DNA of 64,000 nt, taken from Streptomyces akebiae. Lineage in GTDB: Bacteria; Actinomycetota; Actinomycetes; Streptomycetales; Streptomycetaceae. The stretch lies in assembly GCF_019599145.1 (NCBI RefSeq), contig NZ_CP080647.1, positions 2,418,001 through 2,482,000 on the forward strand, written 5' to 3'. A model generated the notes under the pieces. That model made no database searches, was not told where the DNA came from, and was given only the letters and a program-made list of their open reading frames with translations. Shown here in pieces: positions 16,939-25,467 of the stretch; positions within the stretch are counted from its first letter, which is position 1; each line of letters begins with the position of its first letter. A program made the translations under genes and the position numbers.

Positions 16939-17613
16939 TCAGCCCGCCGCGTGCTCGCCGATGACAGCCTGGGCGTAGACGATCCCGAGGCCATAGGCGC
17001 CGCCGTGTTCCTTGACCACCTCGGTGGTGGGTCCGTACGTCTCCGTGCGGGCCCAGTCCCGCTGGAACTCCAGGAGCACCTGCACCCAGGTGACCGGTAC
17101 GGCGCCGGCCTGGATCATCCGCTGCACGGCGTGCTCGTGGGCCTGCGGGCTGACGCCGCCGGACGCGTCGGTGACGACGTAGACCTCATAGCCCTGGGCG
17201 AGTGCGGACAGGGCGGGCAGGACGACGCACACCTCGGTCCACAGGCCGGCGATGACGAGCTTCGTGCGGCCGGTCGCCTTCACCGCCTCGACGAAGGCGA
17301 CGTCCTCCCAGGCGTTCATCGTCGTACGGTCGACGGTCTTCCGTTCGGGGAAGACATCCGCGAGCTGCGGCAGGAGCGGGCCGGAGAAGGACTCGGCGGC
17401 CACCGTGCTGAGGACCACCGGCACGTCGAAGACCTTGGCGGCCTTGGCCAGCCCCACGGTCGCGTTGATGATCGCGGTGCGGTCACCGCTGCCGGTGCCG
17501 AAGAACATCTGCGGCTGGTGGTCCACGAACAGGACCGCGCAGTTGTCGGGGGTGAGCAGGTCGGGGCCGGGAGTGGCGGTGACGGCGTCGATGTCGATGT
17601 TGACCACGGGCAT
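16939..17613 (-). CDS. Isochorismatase-family cysteine hydrolase (YcaC-like)
   Basis: Member of the isochorismatase-like hydrolase superfamily, 224 aa. The catalytic triad is visible as Asp31 (FVDHQPQMFFG), Lys92 (ERKTVDRTTMNAW) and Cys129 (GLWTEVCVVLPAL). The pattern FFGTGSGDR and the overall length match YcaC-like proteins, whose natural substrate is unsettled. The start is the ATG at 17613 with a weak GGAAAGG just upstream. It is divergent from an alpha/beta hydrolase gene and converges on an AraC regulator gene. I would not assign true isochorismate hydrolysis. Confidence 0.88.
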   Translation of the reverse strand: MPVVNIDIDAVTATPGPDLLTPDNCAVLFVDHQPQMFFGTGSGDRTAIINATVGLAKAAKVFDVPVVLSTVAAESFSGPLLPQLADVFPERKTVDRTTMNAWEDVAFVEAVKATGRTKLVIAGLWTEVCVVLPALSALAQGYEVYVVTDASGGVSPQAHEHAVQRMIQAGAVPVTWVQVLLEFQRDWARTETYGPTTEVVKEHGGAYGLGIVYAQAVIGEHAAG

Positions 17614-17920
17614 GCCTTTCCGATGGGGCGTCCGCCGACACGGATCGCCGGCGATGCCGGAAAGCTAGGCGGACCGGACGTCCCCCTCTGGTCCGGCCGC
17701 GCACCGCGTTCGTCCTCACAGCGCACGGGGAACACACGTCCCCCATGTCGTGCGCTCCCGGACCGACTTCGGTGCGCTGGTGGGCAATGCGGCGGCCCGC
17801 TCCGGGCCTAGCGTGCTGGCCGTGGCGCCGCCCGCGCGGCCCACCGAACAGGACGCCGCCCGCCCGGCACATGGGACCGGGCGCCGCCCGCACGACGTCA
17901 CGACCCATCGGGAGAACCAC
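17614..17920. other. Divergent promoter region, 307 bp
   Basis: Separates the YcaC-like gene (minus) from the alpha/beta hydrolase gene (plus). It must contain both promoters. I find no small gene and no copy of the 13-bp repeat seen before the AraC gene, so a direct link to that regulator is not shown by sequence. Confidence 0.5.
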
Positions 17921-18892
17921 ATGTCCGACACCTCCGAGCCGACCCGCCCGGTCCTGGAACCGGCGGCCGCCGCCTTCGCCGAAGCCACCGCCAACCCGCC
18001 CTTCCTCTTCGAACTGCCGCCCGCGGAAGGCCGTAAGGCGGTCGACGAGGTGCAGTCCGGCGAGATCGCGAAGCCGGAGATCGACGAGGAGTGGATCACC
18101 GTCTCCGGCGGTCCGACGGGCAGTGTCCGGGCGCGGATCGTCCGGCCCGCCGGGGCCGAGGGCGTCCTGCCCGTGATCCTCTACATCCACGGCGCGGGCT
18201 GGGTGTTCGGCAACGCGCACACCCATGACCGGCTGGTGCGCGAGCTGGCCGTCGGCGCGCGGGCCGCCGTGGTCTTCCCCGAGTACGATCTCTCCCCCGA
18301 GGCCCGCTACCCGGTCGCCATCGAGCAGAACTACGCGGTCGCGAAATGGGTCGTCGAGCAGGGCGCGTCCAAGGACCTGGACGGGGCCCGGCTGGCGGTC
18401 GCCGGTGACTCGGTCGGCGGCAACATGACCGCCGCGCTGACCCTGATGGCCAAGCAGCGCGGTGACGTCCCGCTGGTCCATCAGGTGCTGTTCTACCCGG
18501 TGACGGACGCGAGCTTCGACACCGGCTCCTACCACCAATTCGCCACGGGCTACTTCCTGCGCCGCGACGGCATGCGGTGGTTCTGGGACCAGTACACGAC
18601 CGACGAGGCCGAGCGCGCCCAGATCACCGCGTCCCCGCTGCGGGCCGACGTCGACCAGCTCAGGGACCTGCCCCCGGCCCTCGTGATCACCGGCGAGGCC
18701 GACGTCCTGCGCGACGAGGGCGAGGCGTACGCGAACAAGCTGCGTGAGGCCGGTGTGGCGGTGACGGCCGTGCGCTTCCAGGGCGTCATCCACGACTTCG
18801 TCATGCTGAACGCCCTGCGCGAGACCCACGCCGCCGAGGCCGCGATCACCCTGGCCACGACCACCCTGCGCACGACCCTGCACGGCAGCTGA
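17921..18892 (+). CDS. Alpha/beta hydrolase, hormone-sensitive-lipase-like
   Basis: Esterase/lipase of the HSL (family IV) group, 323 aa. The oxyanion-hole motif is HGAGW at residues 90-94 (usual form HGGGW), the nucleophile is Ser164 in GDSVGG, and the acid and base appear as Asp in GEADVLRDEG and His in GVIHDFVML. The ATG at 17921 is preferred over upstream in-frame codons because a GGGAG site lies eight bases before it and homology starts there. It is followed by a second, unrelated alpha/beta hydrolase gene. The substrate is unknown. Confidence 0.88.
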   Translation: MSDTSEPTRPVLEPAAAAFAEATANPPFLFELPPAEGRKAVDEVQSGEIAKPEIDEEWITVSGGPTGSVRARIVRPAGAEGVLPVILYIHGAGWVFGNAHTHDRLVRELAVGARAAVVFPEYDLSPEARYPVAIEQNYAVAKWVVEQGASKDLDGARLAVAGDSVGGNMTAALTLMAKQRGDVPLVHQVLFYPVTDASFDTGSYHQFATGYFLRRDGMRWFWDQYTTDEAERAQITASPLRADVDQLRDLPPALVITGEADVLRDEGEAYANKLREAGVAVTAVRFQGVIHDFVMLNALRETHAAEAAITLATTTLRTTLHGS

Positions 18893-19022
18893 CACCGCAC
18901 GGCAACTGACACCGCACGGCGACCGCCGCACCGGCCGCCGAGAGCCGCAGAGAGCCGCGGTCATCCGGCACACGTCCCACGGTGCGACGGTGCCACAGAA
19001 CAGAACGGAGCAACTCGCCACC

Positions 19023-19739
19023 ATGTCCCCCACCCCCACCGTCCTCCTCGTGCACGGAGCCTTCGCCGACGCGTCCAGCTGGGCCGGCGTCGTCGAGGAG
19101 CTGCGCGGCCAGGACATCCCGGTCCGCGCGCTGCCGAACCCGCTGCGCGGTCTCGCCTCCGACGCCGCGTACGTCGCGTCGGCGGCGGCCCAGATCGACG
19201 GCCCCGTCGTCCTCGTCGGCCACTCCTACGGCGGCGCGATCATCACCGTGGCGGGCGCCGCCGAGAACGTCGTCGGCCTGGTCTACGTCGCCGCGTACGT
19301 CCCCGAACAGGACGAGAGCCTGGGCGAGTTGCAGGGCCGCTTCCCGCTGTCCCCGCTGGTCGCCAACCTCGACGAGTGGACGTACCCCGTCGAGGGCGCG
19401 GACCCCGCCGTGGAGGTCACCATCAAGCCGGAGGCCTTCCCCGGCATCTTCGCCGCCGATGTCCCGGCGGAGGTCACCGAGGTCCTCGCCGTCTCCCAAC
19501 GTCCGCTCGCCGCCTCGGTGTTCACGGAGACGGCCCGCACGGCCGCATGGCGGACCAAGCCCTCCTGGGCGGTCGTCGCCGACTCGGACCAGGCCATCAA
19601 CCCCGACGTCCAGCGCTTCGGCGCCAAGCGTGCCGGCGCCACCGTCACCGAAGTCGAGGGCGCCTCCCACGCCGTGGCGGTCTCCCGCCCCAAGGAGGTC
19701 GCGACGGTGATCCAGGAAGCGGTACGAGCCACCACCTGA
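19023..19739 (+). CDS. Alpha/beta hydrolase (EstC / MES-like)
   Basis: Small soluble alpha/beta-fold hydrolase, 238 aa. It opens with VLLVHGAFADASSW, has the nucleophile Ser68 in VGHSYGG, and ends with the typical acid and histidine segments VVADSDQAI and ASHAVAVS. This layout matches plant-like methylesterase/EstC-type hydrolases that act on small esters. The ATG at 19023 has GGAG about thirteen bases upstream; an in-frame GTG at 18990 is the alternative. It lies downstream of another hydrolase gene and ends before a strong hairpin, so the two probably share a transcript. Confidence 0.85.
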   Translation: MSPTPTVLLVHGAFADASSWAGVVEELRGQDIPVRALPNPLRGLASDAAYVASAAAQIDGPVVLVGHSYGGAIITVAGAAENVVGLVYVAAYVPEQDESLGELQGRFPLSPLVANLDEWTYPVEGADPAVEVTIKPEAFPGIFAADVPAEVTEVLAVSQRPLAASVFTETARTAAWRTKPSWAVVADSDQAINPDVQRFGAKRAGATVTEVEGASHAVAVSRPKEVATVIQEAVRATT

Positions 19740-19755
19740 CCAGCGGCAGACGAAC

Positions 19756-19788
19756 GAGGGCCCGCCCAGGGACACCGGGCGGGCCCTC
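19756..19788 (+). terminator. Strong GC hairpin after the hydrolase genes
   Basis: GAGGGCCCGCCC and GGGCGGGCCCTC form a 12-bp perfect stem around a 9-nt loop, 17 bp after the stop of the second hydrolase gene. There is no T-run; terminators of this kind are common in Streptomyces. Confidence 0.7.
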
Positions 19789-19896
19789 CGCCCGTCCCTC
19801 CCACCGCGCACGTCAACTCCCCTTGTACAGAGCACCGTTGTCCTGATCTTCCCGTGCCCTCGGACAGCTGAATGTACGGTGAGGACTTCCGTCGAT

Positions 19897-19928
19897 CACA
19901 GGCGCACAGGCGCACAGGCGCACAGGCG
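19897..19928. repeat. 8-bp tandem repeat CACAGGCG x4
   Basis: Four exact head-to-tail copies of CACAGGCG, followed by degenerate copies, directly upstream of the FAD oxidoreductase gene (ribosome site AAGGGGG at 19944-19950). Copy number may vary between strains by slippage, and the array could act as a protein-binding or spacing element. Confidence 0.8.
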
Positions 19929-19954
19929 CACGCAGGCGAACGCAAGGGGGATCC

Positions 19955-21388
19955 ATGCCGCGTACCGCGGTCGTCATCGGGGCGAGTATGGCCGGCATGC
20001 TCGCCGCCGCGGCCCTGGCCCGGTCCGTCGACGAGGTGATCGTGCTGGAACGTGACGACCTTCCGGACGAACCCCGACCGCGCAGAGGGCTCCCGCAGGG
20101 CCGCCACGCCCACATCCTCCTGCCCAGCGGCCGCGACGCCATCGACGAACTCGTGCCGGGCGGCGAGGTGCGGGGGCGCCTGCTGGCGGCGGGCGCCCGG
20201 GAACGCGGCCTCACCTCCGGCCTGGTCACCCTGGGCCCGCAGGGCTGGTACCGCCGCTCACGCCATCACGACGCCTACCCCCTGCTCATCGGCAGCCGCG
20301 ACCTGATCGACCGGACCGTACGGGACTCCGTCCTCGCGAGCACCACCCGCGTCAGGATCCGCCGCGCCTCGGCCACCGGCCTCCTCGGCACCGCCGAGCG
20401 GGTCACCGGCGTCCGGCTCACCACCGACGCGGAGGGGGGCGCGGGCTCAAGCGCGGGGGCCGCCGAGGAGCGTCTGCGCGCGGACCTGGTCGTCGACGCG
20501 AGCGGGCGTGGCACCCGCGTCGAGCACTGGCTCGCGGACCTCGGCATCACCGGCATCCGCAAGGACGTGGTCGACTCCGGGCTGGTCTACGCGACCCGCC
20601 TCTACCGCACCCCCGTCGGGGCGGAGAACTTCCCTCCGGCGCAGGTGACGGCGGACCCGAAGAGCGGTCGGCCCGGCCGTTCGGGGCTCCTCCTCCCGAT
20701 CGAGGGCGACCGCTGGCTGGTCAGCCTCGCCGGTACCCGGGGCGGCGAACCGACCGGCTCGCCCGAGGACTTCGTCCCCTTCGCCCTCGGCCTGCGCCAC
20801 CCCCTCGTGGGTCGGCTGATCGCCGGCGCCGAACCCCTGACCGAGGTGACCCTCAGCCGCAGCACGCGCAACAAGCGCCGCTACTTCGAGACGTCCGAGC
20901 GGTGGCCCGAGGGGCTGGTGGCGCTCGGGGACGCCGTCGCCACCTACAACCCGGTCTACGGGCAGGGCATGTCGGTGGCCGCGCTGGGCGCGCGCGAGCT
21001 GAGCCGGGAGCTGGACCGGGCCGGCATCGGCGCGCCCGGTCTGGCCCGGCGGGTGCAGCGGGCCGCGGCGAAGGTGGTGCACGCGGCGTGGACCATGTCG
21101 GTCGGCCAGGACCAGTGGTTCCCCGGGGTGCGGGGCAAGTCCCCCACGCTCGCCGACCGTCTGCTGTCCGCCTACACCGGCCGGATGTCCCGCGTGGCCA
21201 CGGGCTCGTACCGTGTCTCCGCCGCGATGTGCGGGGTGACCACCCTCCAGGCGGACGCCCTCCACCTGCTCCACCCAGCCCTGCTCCTGTCCACGGCCCT
21301 GGGCCCGTTCCTCCCGCCCCTGTCGGGCCCCCCGCTCACCCCGGAGGAACGGAACATCCTGAGCGGCCTCGACACCCCCGCCTCTTAA
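19955..21388 (+). CDS. FAD-dependent oxidoreductase (halogenase / geranylgeranyl-reductase-like)
   Basis: Flavoprotein of the FAD-binding monooxygenase/halogenase-like superfamily, 477 aa. The N-terminal dinucleotide-binding motif reads VVIGASMAGMLAAAALA (GxSxAG variant), followed by VIVLERD; the second FAD motif near residue 325 is GDAVATYNPVYGQGMS. The WxWxIP halogenase signature is not seen, so a halogenase role is not supported. The C-terminus has hydrophobic stretches (LLHPALLLSTALGPFL) that may contact membrane. The ATG has a good AAGGGGG site. It stands alone and converges on a membrane protein gene. Substrate unknown. Confidence 0.82.
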   Translation: MPRTAVVIGASMAGMLAAAALARSVDEVIVLERDDLPDEPRPRRGLPQGRHAHILLPSGRDAIDELVPGGEVRGRLLAAGARERGLTSGLVTLGPQGWYRRSRHHDAYPLLIGSRDLIDRTVRDSVLASTTRVRIRRASATGLLGTAERVTGVRLTTDAEGGAGSSAGAAEERLRADLVVDASGRGTRVEHWLADLGITGIRKDVVDSGLVYATRLYRTPVGAENFPPAQVTADPKSGRPGRSGLLLPIEGDRWLVSLAGTRGGEPTGSPEDFVPFALGLRHPLVGRLIAGAEPLTEVTLSRSTRNKRRYFETSERWPEGLVALGDAVATYNPVYGQGMSVAALGARELSRELDRAGIGAPGLARRVQRAAAKVVHAAWTMSVGQDQWFPGVRGKSPTLADRLLSAYTGRMSRVATGSYRVSAAMCGVTTLQADALHLLHPALLLSTALGPFLPPLSGPPLTPEERNILSGLDTPAS

Positions 21389-21398
21389 GGGGGCGGGG
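21376..21398. terminator. Hairpin overlapping a stop codon
   Basis: CCCCGCC and GGCGGGG flank the TAA stop of the FAD oxidoreductase gene. A partial member of the dispersed repeat family (CGCGACAAGCCCCCACCGG) follows at 21428-21446. Together they separate convergent genes. Confidence 0.5.
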
Positions 21399-21469
21399 CT
21401 GTATCGATAGGCGGCTCGCCGCGTGGCCGCGACAAGCCCCCACCGGACCCGCGGAGGGCAACGCCACAC

Positions 21470-22717
21470 CTACCGGCTCTTCGCGCGCTCCGCGCGCACC
21501 GCCCCCTCCACGACCCCCGCCCGCACCGCCCGCGACATCCGGATCAACGACGGCTGCCCGGTGTCCAGCCCCTGCCCCTCGGCCGCGGGCCCCGCACAGC
21601 CACCGCCGAGCCCCACGAGGGCGTCCAGGGCGGCACTGTCCAGGGCGGCAGTGTCCAGGACCCCCTGACGCGGCCCCCCGACCGGCTCCCGCGTGCCGGA
21701 CATCACGGCGACGGCCACCATCGCCGCGTCCCCGATGGCCTCGGCCTCGCCGGCACTGGAGCCGAGCGAGAGGGCCTGCCGGTAGGCACGGTCACGGACC
21801 GCCTCGTCGAAGTGGACGGACACGTCCCGCAGTCCGTCCCGTATGGCTGTCGTCCGGTGCGTCAGCCGCAGCTCGACGTCGCCGAGGGAACGCCAGGACA
21901 GCAGCGCGTTCCGTCTGATGCGGCCGGCGCCCCGGGAGCCGACGAGCCGGAAGAGCGGCCCGAGCCGCAGGAAGGCGACCAGGCTGTCGATGCGCGGCCC
22001 GAGCAGCGGCAGGACATAGCCGGCCGAGGTGAGGACCGCGCCGACGGTGACCAGCATCGGAGCCAGCCGGGTGCTCAGCGGGTCCCAGTGCTGCCCGGTC
22101 CAGCGGCCGGCGACGGCCACCACCTTCAGGACGCCGTACGTGCTGGTGCACAGCCACCCGACGGCCAGCACGGCCAGTGCCCGCCGTGTCCAGCCGCTGA
22201 TCTGCAGGGTCCAGCGCCAGCACAGGATCGTGGTGGTGAGGGCGGCCGCCATGTGGGCCACCAGATAGAGGACGATCATCTCGCGGATGAACGGCGTGTC
22301 CGCGTAGTAGGTGTCGAAGTCGGTGAGGCGCTCGACGGGCGCGTCCCCGACGGCGAAGAGCGCCGTCTGCGCCGCGATGATCACGGCGTACGCGAGCAGC
22401 CATCGGCGGGAGACGCGTCGCAGCCGGGCGGGGTCGTCGGCACCGCGCCAGTGGACGATCAGCACGAGCGAGGCGGCGGAGAAGGCGTTCACCGCACCGT
22501 AGGTGACGCACGCGGCGGCGTTGGGCACGCCGACGGCACGGTTGACGAAGCCGACGGTGGGCGGGGCGCCGAGGGCGAAACAGAAGCCTGCCAGGAAGAT
22601 CACGGCGCAGAGCGCACGCTTCAGGGGATCACGCCGCTCGCGCCACAGTCCGGGCAGTTGGGCGGCGAAGCCGGTCCACAGGGCGGCGGCCGCCAGAAAG
22701 TAGACCAGTCCGTTCAC
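21470..22717 (-). CDS. Membrane protein, MAB_1171c / DUF6545 family
   Basis: Integral membrane protein of about 415 aa with seven or more hydrophobic helices in the first 240 residues (for example LVYFLAAAALWTGFAAQLPG and ALAVLAVGWLCTSTYGVL), then a soluble C-terminal region with SWRSLGDVELRLTHRTTAIRDGL. This is the layout of the actinobacterial MAB_1171c-like family, sometimes called putative transporters without proof. The in-frame GTG at 22717 (VNGLVYFLAAAAL) fits the family start better than the ATG at 22768. Such genes often sit near XRE regulators; none is adjacent here. Function unknown. Confidence 0.8.
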   Translation of the reverse strand: MNGLVYFLAAAALWTGFAAQLPGLWRERRDPLKRALCAVIFLAGFCFALGAPPTVGFVNRAVGVPNAAACVTYGAVNAFSAASLVLIVHWRGADDPARLRRVSRRWLLAYAVIIAAQTALFAVGDAPVERLTDFDTYYADTPFIREMIVLYLVAHMAAALTTTILCWRWTLQISGWTRRALAVLAVGWLCTSTYGVLKVVAVAGRWTGQHWDPLSTRLAPMLVTVGAVLTSAGYVLPLLGPRIDSLVAFLRLGPLFRLVGSRGAGRIRRNALLSWRSLGDVELRLTHRTTAIRDGLRDVSVHFDEAVRDRAYRQALSLGSSAGEAEAIGDAAMVAVAVMSGTREPVGGPRQGVLDTAALDSAALDALVGLGGGCAGPAAEGQGLDTGQPSLIRMSRAVRAGVVEGAVRAERAKSR

Positions 22718-22836
22718 GTCAGGCCCCCCGGCTCGGTCCGAGAGACCTCTCGCGTCAACACCCTTCACACAGTAGTCACGCAGTCAACCCCGACAACGGG
22801 CGTATGTGCGACGACAGGTGAAGGGATGTCGACGGC

Positions 22837-22904
22837 CGGCGATCAGCCGATGTCGGCGGTCAGCCCTTGTCGGCGATCAGCCCTCGTCGGCGGTCAGCGT
22901 CAGC
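22837..22904. repeat. 17-bp direct repeats across the msrB stop
   Basis: Four copies with an exact 17-bp period (starts 22837, 22854, 22871, 22888) of CGGCGRTCAGCCCTYGT. The last two run through the 3' end of msrB, so the stop codon and final residues are coded by repeat units. Slippage here would extend or trim the 3' region. Confidence 0.85.
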
Positions 22905-23284
22905 GAGATGCTGTTGATGCAGTACCGCTGGTCGGTCGGGGTGGCGTACCCCTCGCCCTCGAAGACGTGCCCGAGGTGCGAGCCGCACCGCGCGCACCGC
23001 ACCTCCGTGCGTACCATCCCGTGCGACCGGTCGGCGAGCAGCTCCACCGCGTCACTGTCCTTCGGGTCGTAGAAGGACGGCCAGCCGCAGTGCGACTCGA
23101 ACTTCGTGTCGGAGGTGAAGAGTTCGGCACCGCAGGCGCGGCAGGAGTAGACACCCTTGGTCTTGGTGTCGGTGTACTCGCCGACGAACGCGGGCTCCGT
23201 GCCGGCCTGCCGCAGTACGGCGTACTCGGCCGGTGTCAGCTCCGCCCGCCACTGCTCGTCCGGCTTCTCGACGTCGTACGACAT
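22877..23284 (-). CDS. msrB: Peptide-methionine (R)-S-oxide reductase
   Basis: MsrB reduces methionine-R-sulfoxide in oxidised proteins, using thioredoxin. At 135 aa it has the normal length. The zinc site is Cys48/Cys51 and Cys97/Cys100 (CRAC, CARC), the catalytic Cys122 lies in QRYCINSISL and the resolving cysteine is likely Cys66 in SHCGWPSF. It is 13 bp from murC on the same strand and may be co-transcribed with it. The C-terminal residues TADEG and the stop are coded within a 17-bp repeat array. Confidence 0.95.
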   Translation of the reverse strand: MSYDVEKPDEQWRAELTPAEYAVLRQAGTEPAFVGEYTDTKTKGVYSCRACGAELFTSDTKFESHCGWPSFYDPKDSDAVELLADRSHGMVRTEVRCARCGSHLGHVFEGEGYATPTDQRYCINSISLTLTADEG

Positions 23285-23297
23285 GAGCCTCAGCCCC

Positions 23298-24683
23298 TCA
23301 GCTCGAAAGACGGTCCAGGATCTGCGGGCCCAGGTCCGTCACGTCACCCGCGCCCATGGTGAGAACGAGATCGCCGGGCCTCGCCATTCCCGCGATCGCG
23401 GCGGGCACCGCGGCCTTGTCGTGCAGGGCGGTGACGTCCGCGCCCGCGGACCGGGCCGCGTCGATGATCAGCTCGCTGGTGATCCCCGGGATCGGGTCCT
23501 CGCGGGCCGGGTAGATGTCGAGGACGACCGACGCGTCCGCCAGGGCCAGGGACTGCCCCATCTCGGTGCCCAGCTCCTGGGTGCGGGAGAACAGGTGCGG
23601 CTGGAAGACCACCAGGATCCGCGCGTCCCCGGCGGCGGCCCGCATGGCCTCCAGGTCGGCCGTCATCTCGGTCGGGTGGTGCGCGTAGGAGTCGATGACC
23701 TGCACCCCGGCGGCCTCGCCCTTGAGCTGCAGCCGTCGCTTCACCCCGGTGTACGCCGCCAGTGCCGGCGCCAGCTCCGCCGCCGGCACGCCGAGCGCGA
23801 CACCGGCCGCCAGCGCGGCGACGGCGTTGTGCGCGTAGTGCCGTCCGGGGACGGACACGGTGAACGTCATCTCCTGCCCGTCCAGCAGAACCGTGACCTC
23901 GCTCTTCAGCCCCTGGGCCACGACCGACAGCACGCGTACGTCGGCGTCCTCGCGCTCGCCGTACGTCACGGTCCGCACGCCGGACAGCCGGGAGGTCAGC
24001 TCACGCGCGCCCTCGTGGTCGGCGGAGATCACCAGCGTGCCGCCGGGCACGATCTTCCCCGCGAACGTCTCGAAGGACTCGTAGATCTCGTCCATGGACG
24101 CGTAGTTGGCGTGGTGGTCCAGTTCCACGTTGAGGACGATCGCCACCTCGGGCGCGTACTTGTGGAAGCTGCGGTCGCTCTCGTCCGCCTCGGCGACGAA
24201 GACGTCGCCGTCGCCGTGGTCCGCGTTCGACCCGGGTACGTCGAGATCCCCGCCGATGGCGTACGACGGCCGCAGCCCCAGCTCGCCCAGCGACACCGCC
24301 AGCATGGACGTCGTCGTGGTCTTGCCGTGCGTGCCGGCGACCGCGATCGGCCGCAGCCCGTCCATCAGCCGGGCGAGCGCGTCCGACCGGTGGACGACGG
24401 GGATACCGAGTTCGGCGGCGCGGGCGAGCTCGGGGTTGTCGGCCCGGATGGCAGACGAGACGACCACGGCGGTCGCGTCGTCCGCGAGGTGCTCGGCGGC
24501 GTGCCCGATGTGCACGGTCGCCCCGAGCGCCCGCAGGGCCTCGGCCGTCTCCGACTCCTTGGCGTCGCTACCGGCGACCTTGGCCCCCCGCTGCGCGAGG
24601 ATCTTCGCGATCCCCGACATCCCGGCCCCACCGATCCCGATGAAGTGCGGCCGTTCCATGGCGGTAGGCAGTCCGGGTGCCAT
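23298..24683 (-). CDS. murC: UDP-N-acetylmuramate--L-alanine ligase
   Basis: MurC adds L-alanine to UDP-N-acetylmuramic acid with ATP, the first amino-acid step of peptidoglycan precursor synthesis, in the cytoplasm. The 461-aa protein has the N-terminal nucleotide-binding motif FIGIGGAGMSG, the Mur ligase P-loop GTHGKTTTT at 117-125, the central LNVELDHH and the C-terminal QPHLFSRT. The start MAPGLPTAMERPHF at 24683 is chosen over an upstream in-frame ATG at 24719 because homology starts there. Lying apart from the dcw cluster, this is the usual isolated murC of Streptomyces. msrB follows closely. Confidence 0.96.
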   Translation of the reverse strand: MAPGLPTAMERPHFIGIGGAGMSGIAKILAQRGAKVAGSDAKESETAEALRALGATVHIGHAAEHLADDATAVVVSSAIRADNPELARAAELGIPVVHRSDALARLMDGLRPIAVAGTHGKTTTTSMLAVSLGELGLRPSYAIGGDLDVPGSNADHGDGDVFVAEADESDRSFHKYAPEVAIVLNVELDHHANYASMDEIYESFETFAGKIVPGGTLVISADHEGARELTSRLSGVRTVTYGEREDADVRVLSVVAQGLKSEVTVLLDGQEMTFTVSVPGRHYAHNAVAALAAGVALGVPAAELAPALAAYTGVKRRLQLKGEAAGVQVIDSYAHHPTEMTADLEAMRAAAGDARILVVFQPHLFSRTQELGTEMGQSLALADASVVLDIYPAREDPIPGITSELIIDAARSAGADVTALHDKAAVPAAIAGMARPGDLVLTMGAGDVTDLGPQILDRLSS

Positions 24684-24800
24684 GCGTGTTCTCCAAGCGA
24701 CGGTACGAAGACGATCCACGCCCCGAGCAGGCGCGCCCCCACCCTATTGCCTACGGCCACGGGCCAGGGCCCGTGGCCCGGAGGGCGGCGCAGCCGCCTC

Positions 24801-24837
24801 TCAGGAGCGCGGGGAACCGCGCGACAAGCCACGACGG
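24801..24837. repeat. Dispersed GC-rich repeat, member at 24.8 kb
   Basis: Contains AGGAGCGCGGGGAACCGCGC followed by GACAAGCCACGACGG, matching the 2.2, 50.1, 55.1 and 60.9 kb copies. A GGCGGC/GCCGCC hairpin lies just before it (about 24784-24800). It sits after the 3' end of the Usp-like gene and upstream of murC. Confidence 0.7.
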
Positions 24838-24890
24838 ACCGGCGGCCGACAGGCCACAGGACACAGGACCCCTACGGCGCCAGGTCGCTC

Positions 24891-25370
24891 TCAGACCCGC
24901 GCGTGCGAGAACAGCTTCAACACCGGCACCCCCACCTTGTGCCGGGCCCGGGAGGCCCAGTCCCGGTGGAAGAACTCCTCCACGTAGTGCGGATCGGTCA
25001 GCACCAGCACCTCGTCCGCCCCCACCTCCTCCACCATCGACTTCAGCGCGTCCAGGGGATGATCCTCGATGAGCCGCCCCTCGGCCGTGCTCCCGGCCCC
25101 GCGCAACGCCTGCAAGGACACCTCCAGAGCCCGTTCCCCGGCGTCCATCGCCTGCTCCCCCTCCGGCGTCTCCCCCTCCCGCGCCGCCTCGTCCAGTTCC
25201 CCGAGGGCGAGGTCGTCGATGGCCCGCAGCAACCGGTCGGCCTGATTTCCGCGCGGCTGGAGCAGCACGTGGAAGGAGGCCCGCTCGTCGCCGTGCAGGG
25301 TCGTGACGAACTCGACGTCCGCGGACGTCAGAGCCTTCTCGATCATCAATACGCTCGTGAACGACACCAC
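24891..25370 (-). CDS. Usp-like conserved hypothetical protein
   Basis: Conserved actinobacterial protein of 159 aa with unknown function. Its C-terminal half (GADEVLVLTDPHYVEEFF, then WASRARHKVGVPVLKL) resembles the last strands of universal-stress-protein-like folds, where a residue pair precedes a conserved VPVL strand. A charged segment at about 70-95 is rich in Glu. I recall related Streptomyces genes being labelled indole-3-glycerol phosphate synthase, but no motif of that barrel enzyme is present. The GTG at 25370 is supported by GAGGAGAAGGG about seven bases upstream. It lies between murC and a RibD-like gene on the same strand. Confidence 0.75.
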   Translation of the reverse strand: MVSFTSVLMIEKALTSADVEFVTTLHGDERASFHVLLQPRGNQADRLLRAIDDLALGELDEAAREGETPEGEQAMDAGERALEVSLQALRGAGSTAEGRLIEDHPLDALKSMVEEVGADEVLVLTDPHYVEEFFHRDWASRARHKVGVPVLKLFSHARV

Positions 25371-25467
25371 AGGCGCCCTTCTCCTCGGAGGGCCCCGTGG
25401 GCCCTCACTCCTCAGAGTTCTAGTGTGCCCGGCGAAAGCTAAACGGAACTGTAGATTCCGACCGCTT

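Noticed and set aside
16939..17613. True isochorismatase (siderophore pathway)
   Set aside because: The catalytic triad fits the superfamily, but the YcaC-like pattern and the lack of any siderophore genes speak against that role.
19955..21388. Flavin-dependent halogenase
   Set aside because: The FAD motifs fit the wider superfamily, but the halogenase WxWxIP signature is not present and no biosynthetic genes surround it.
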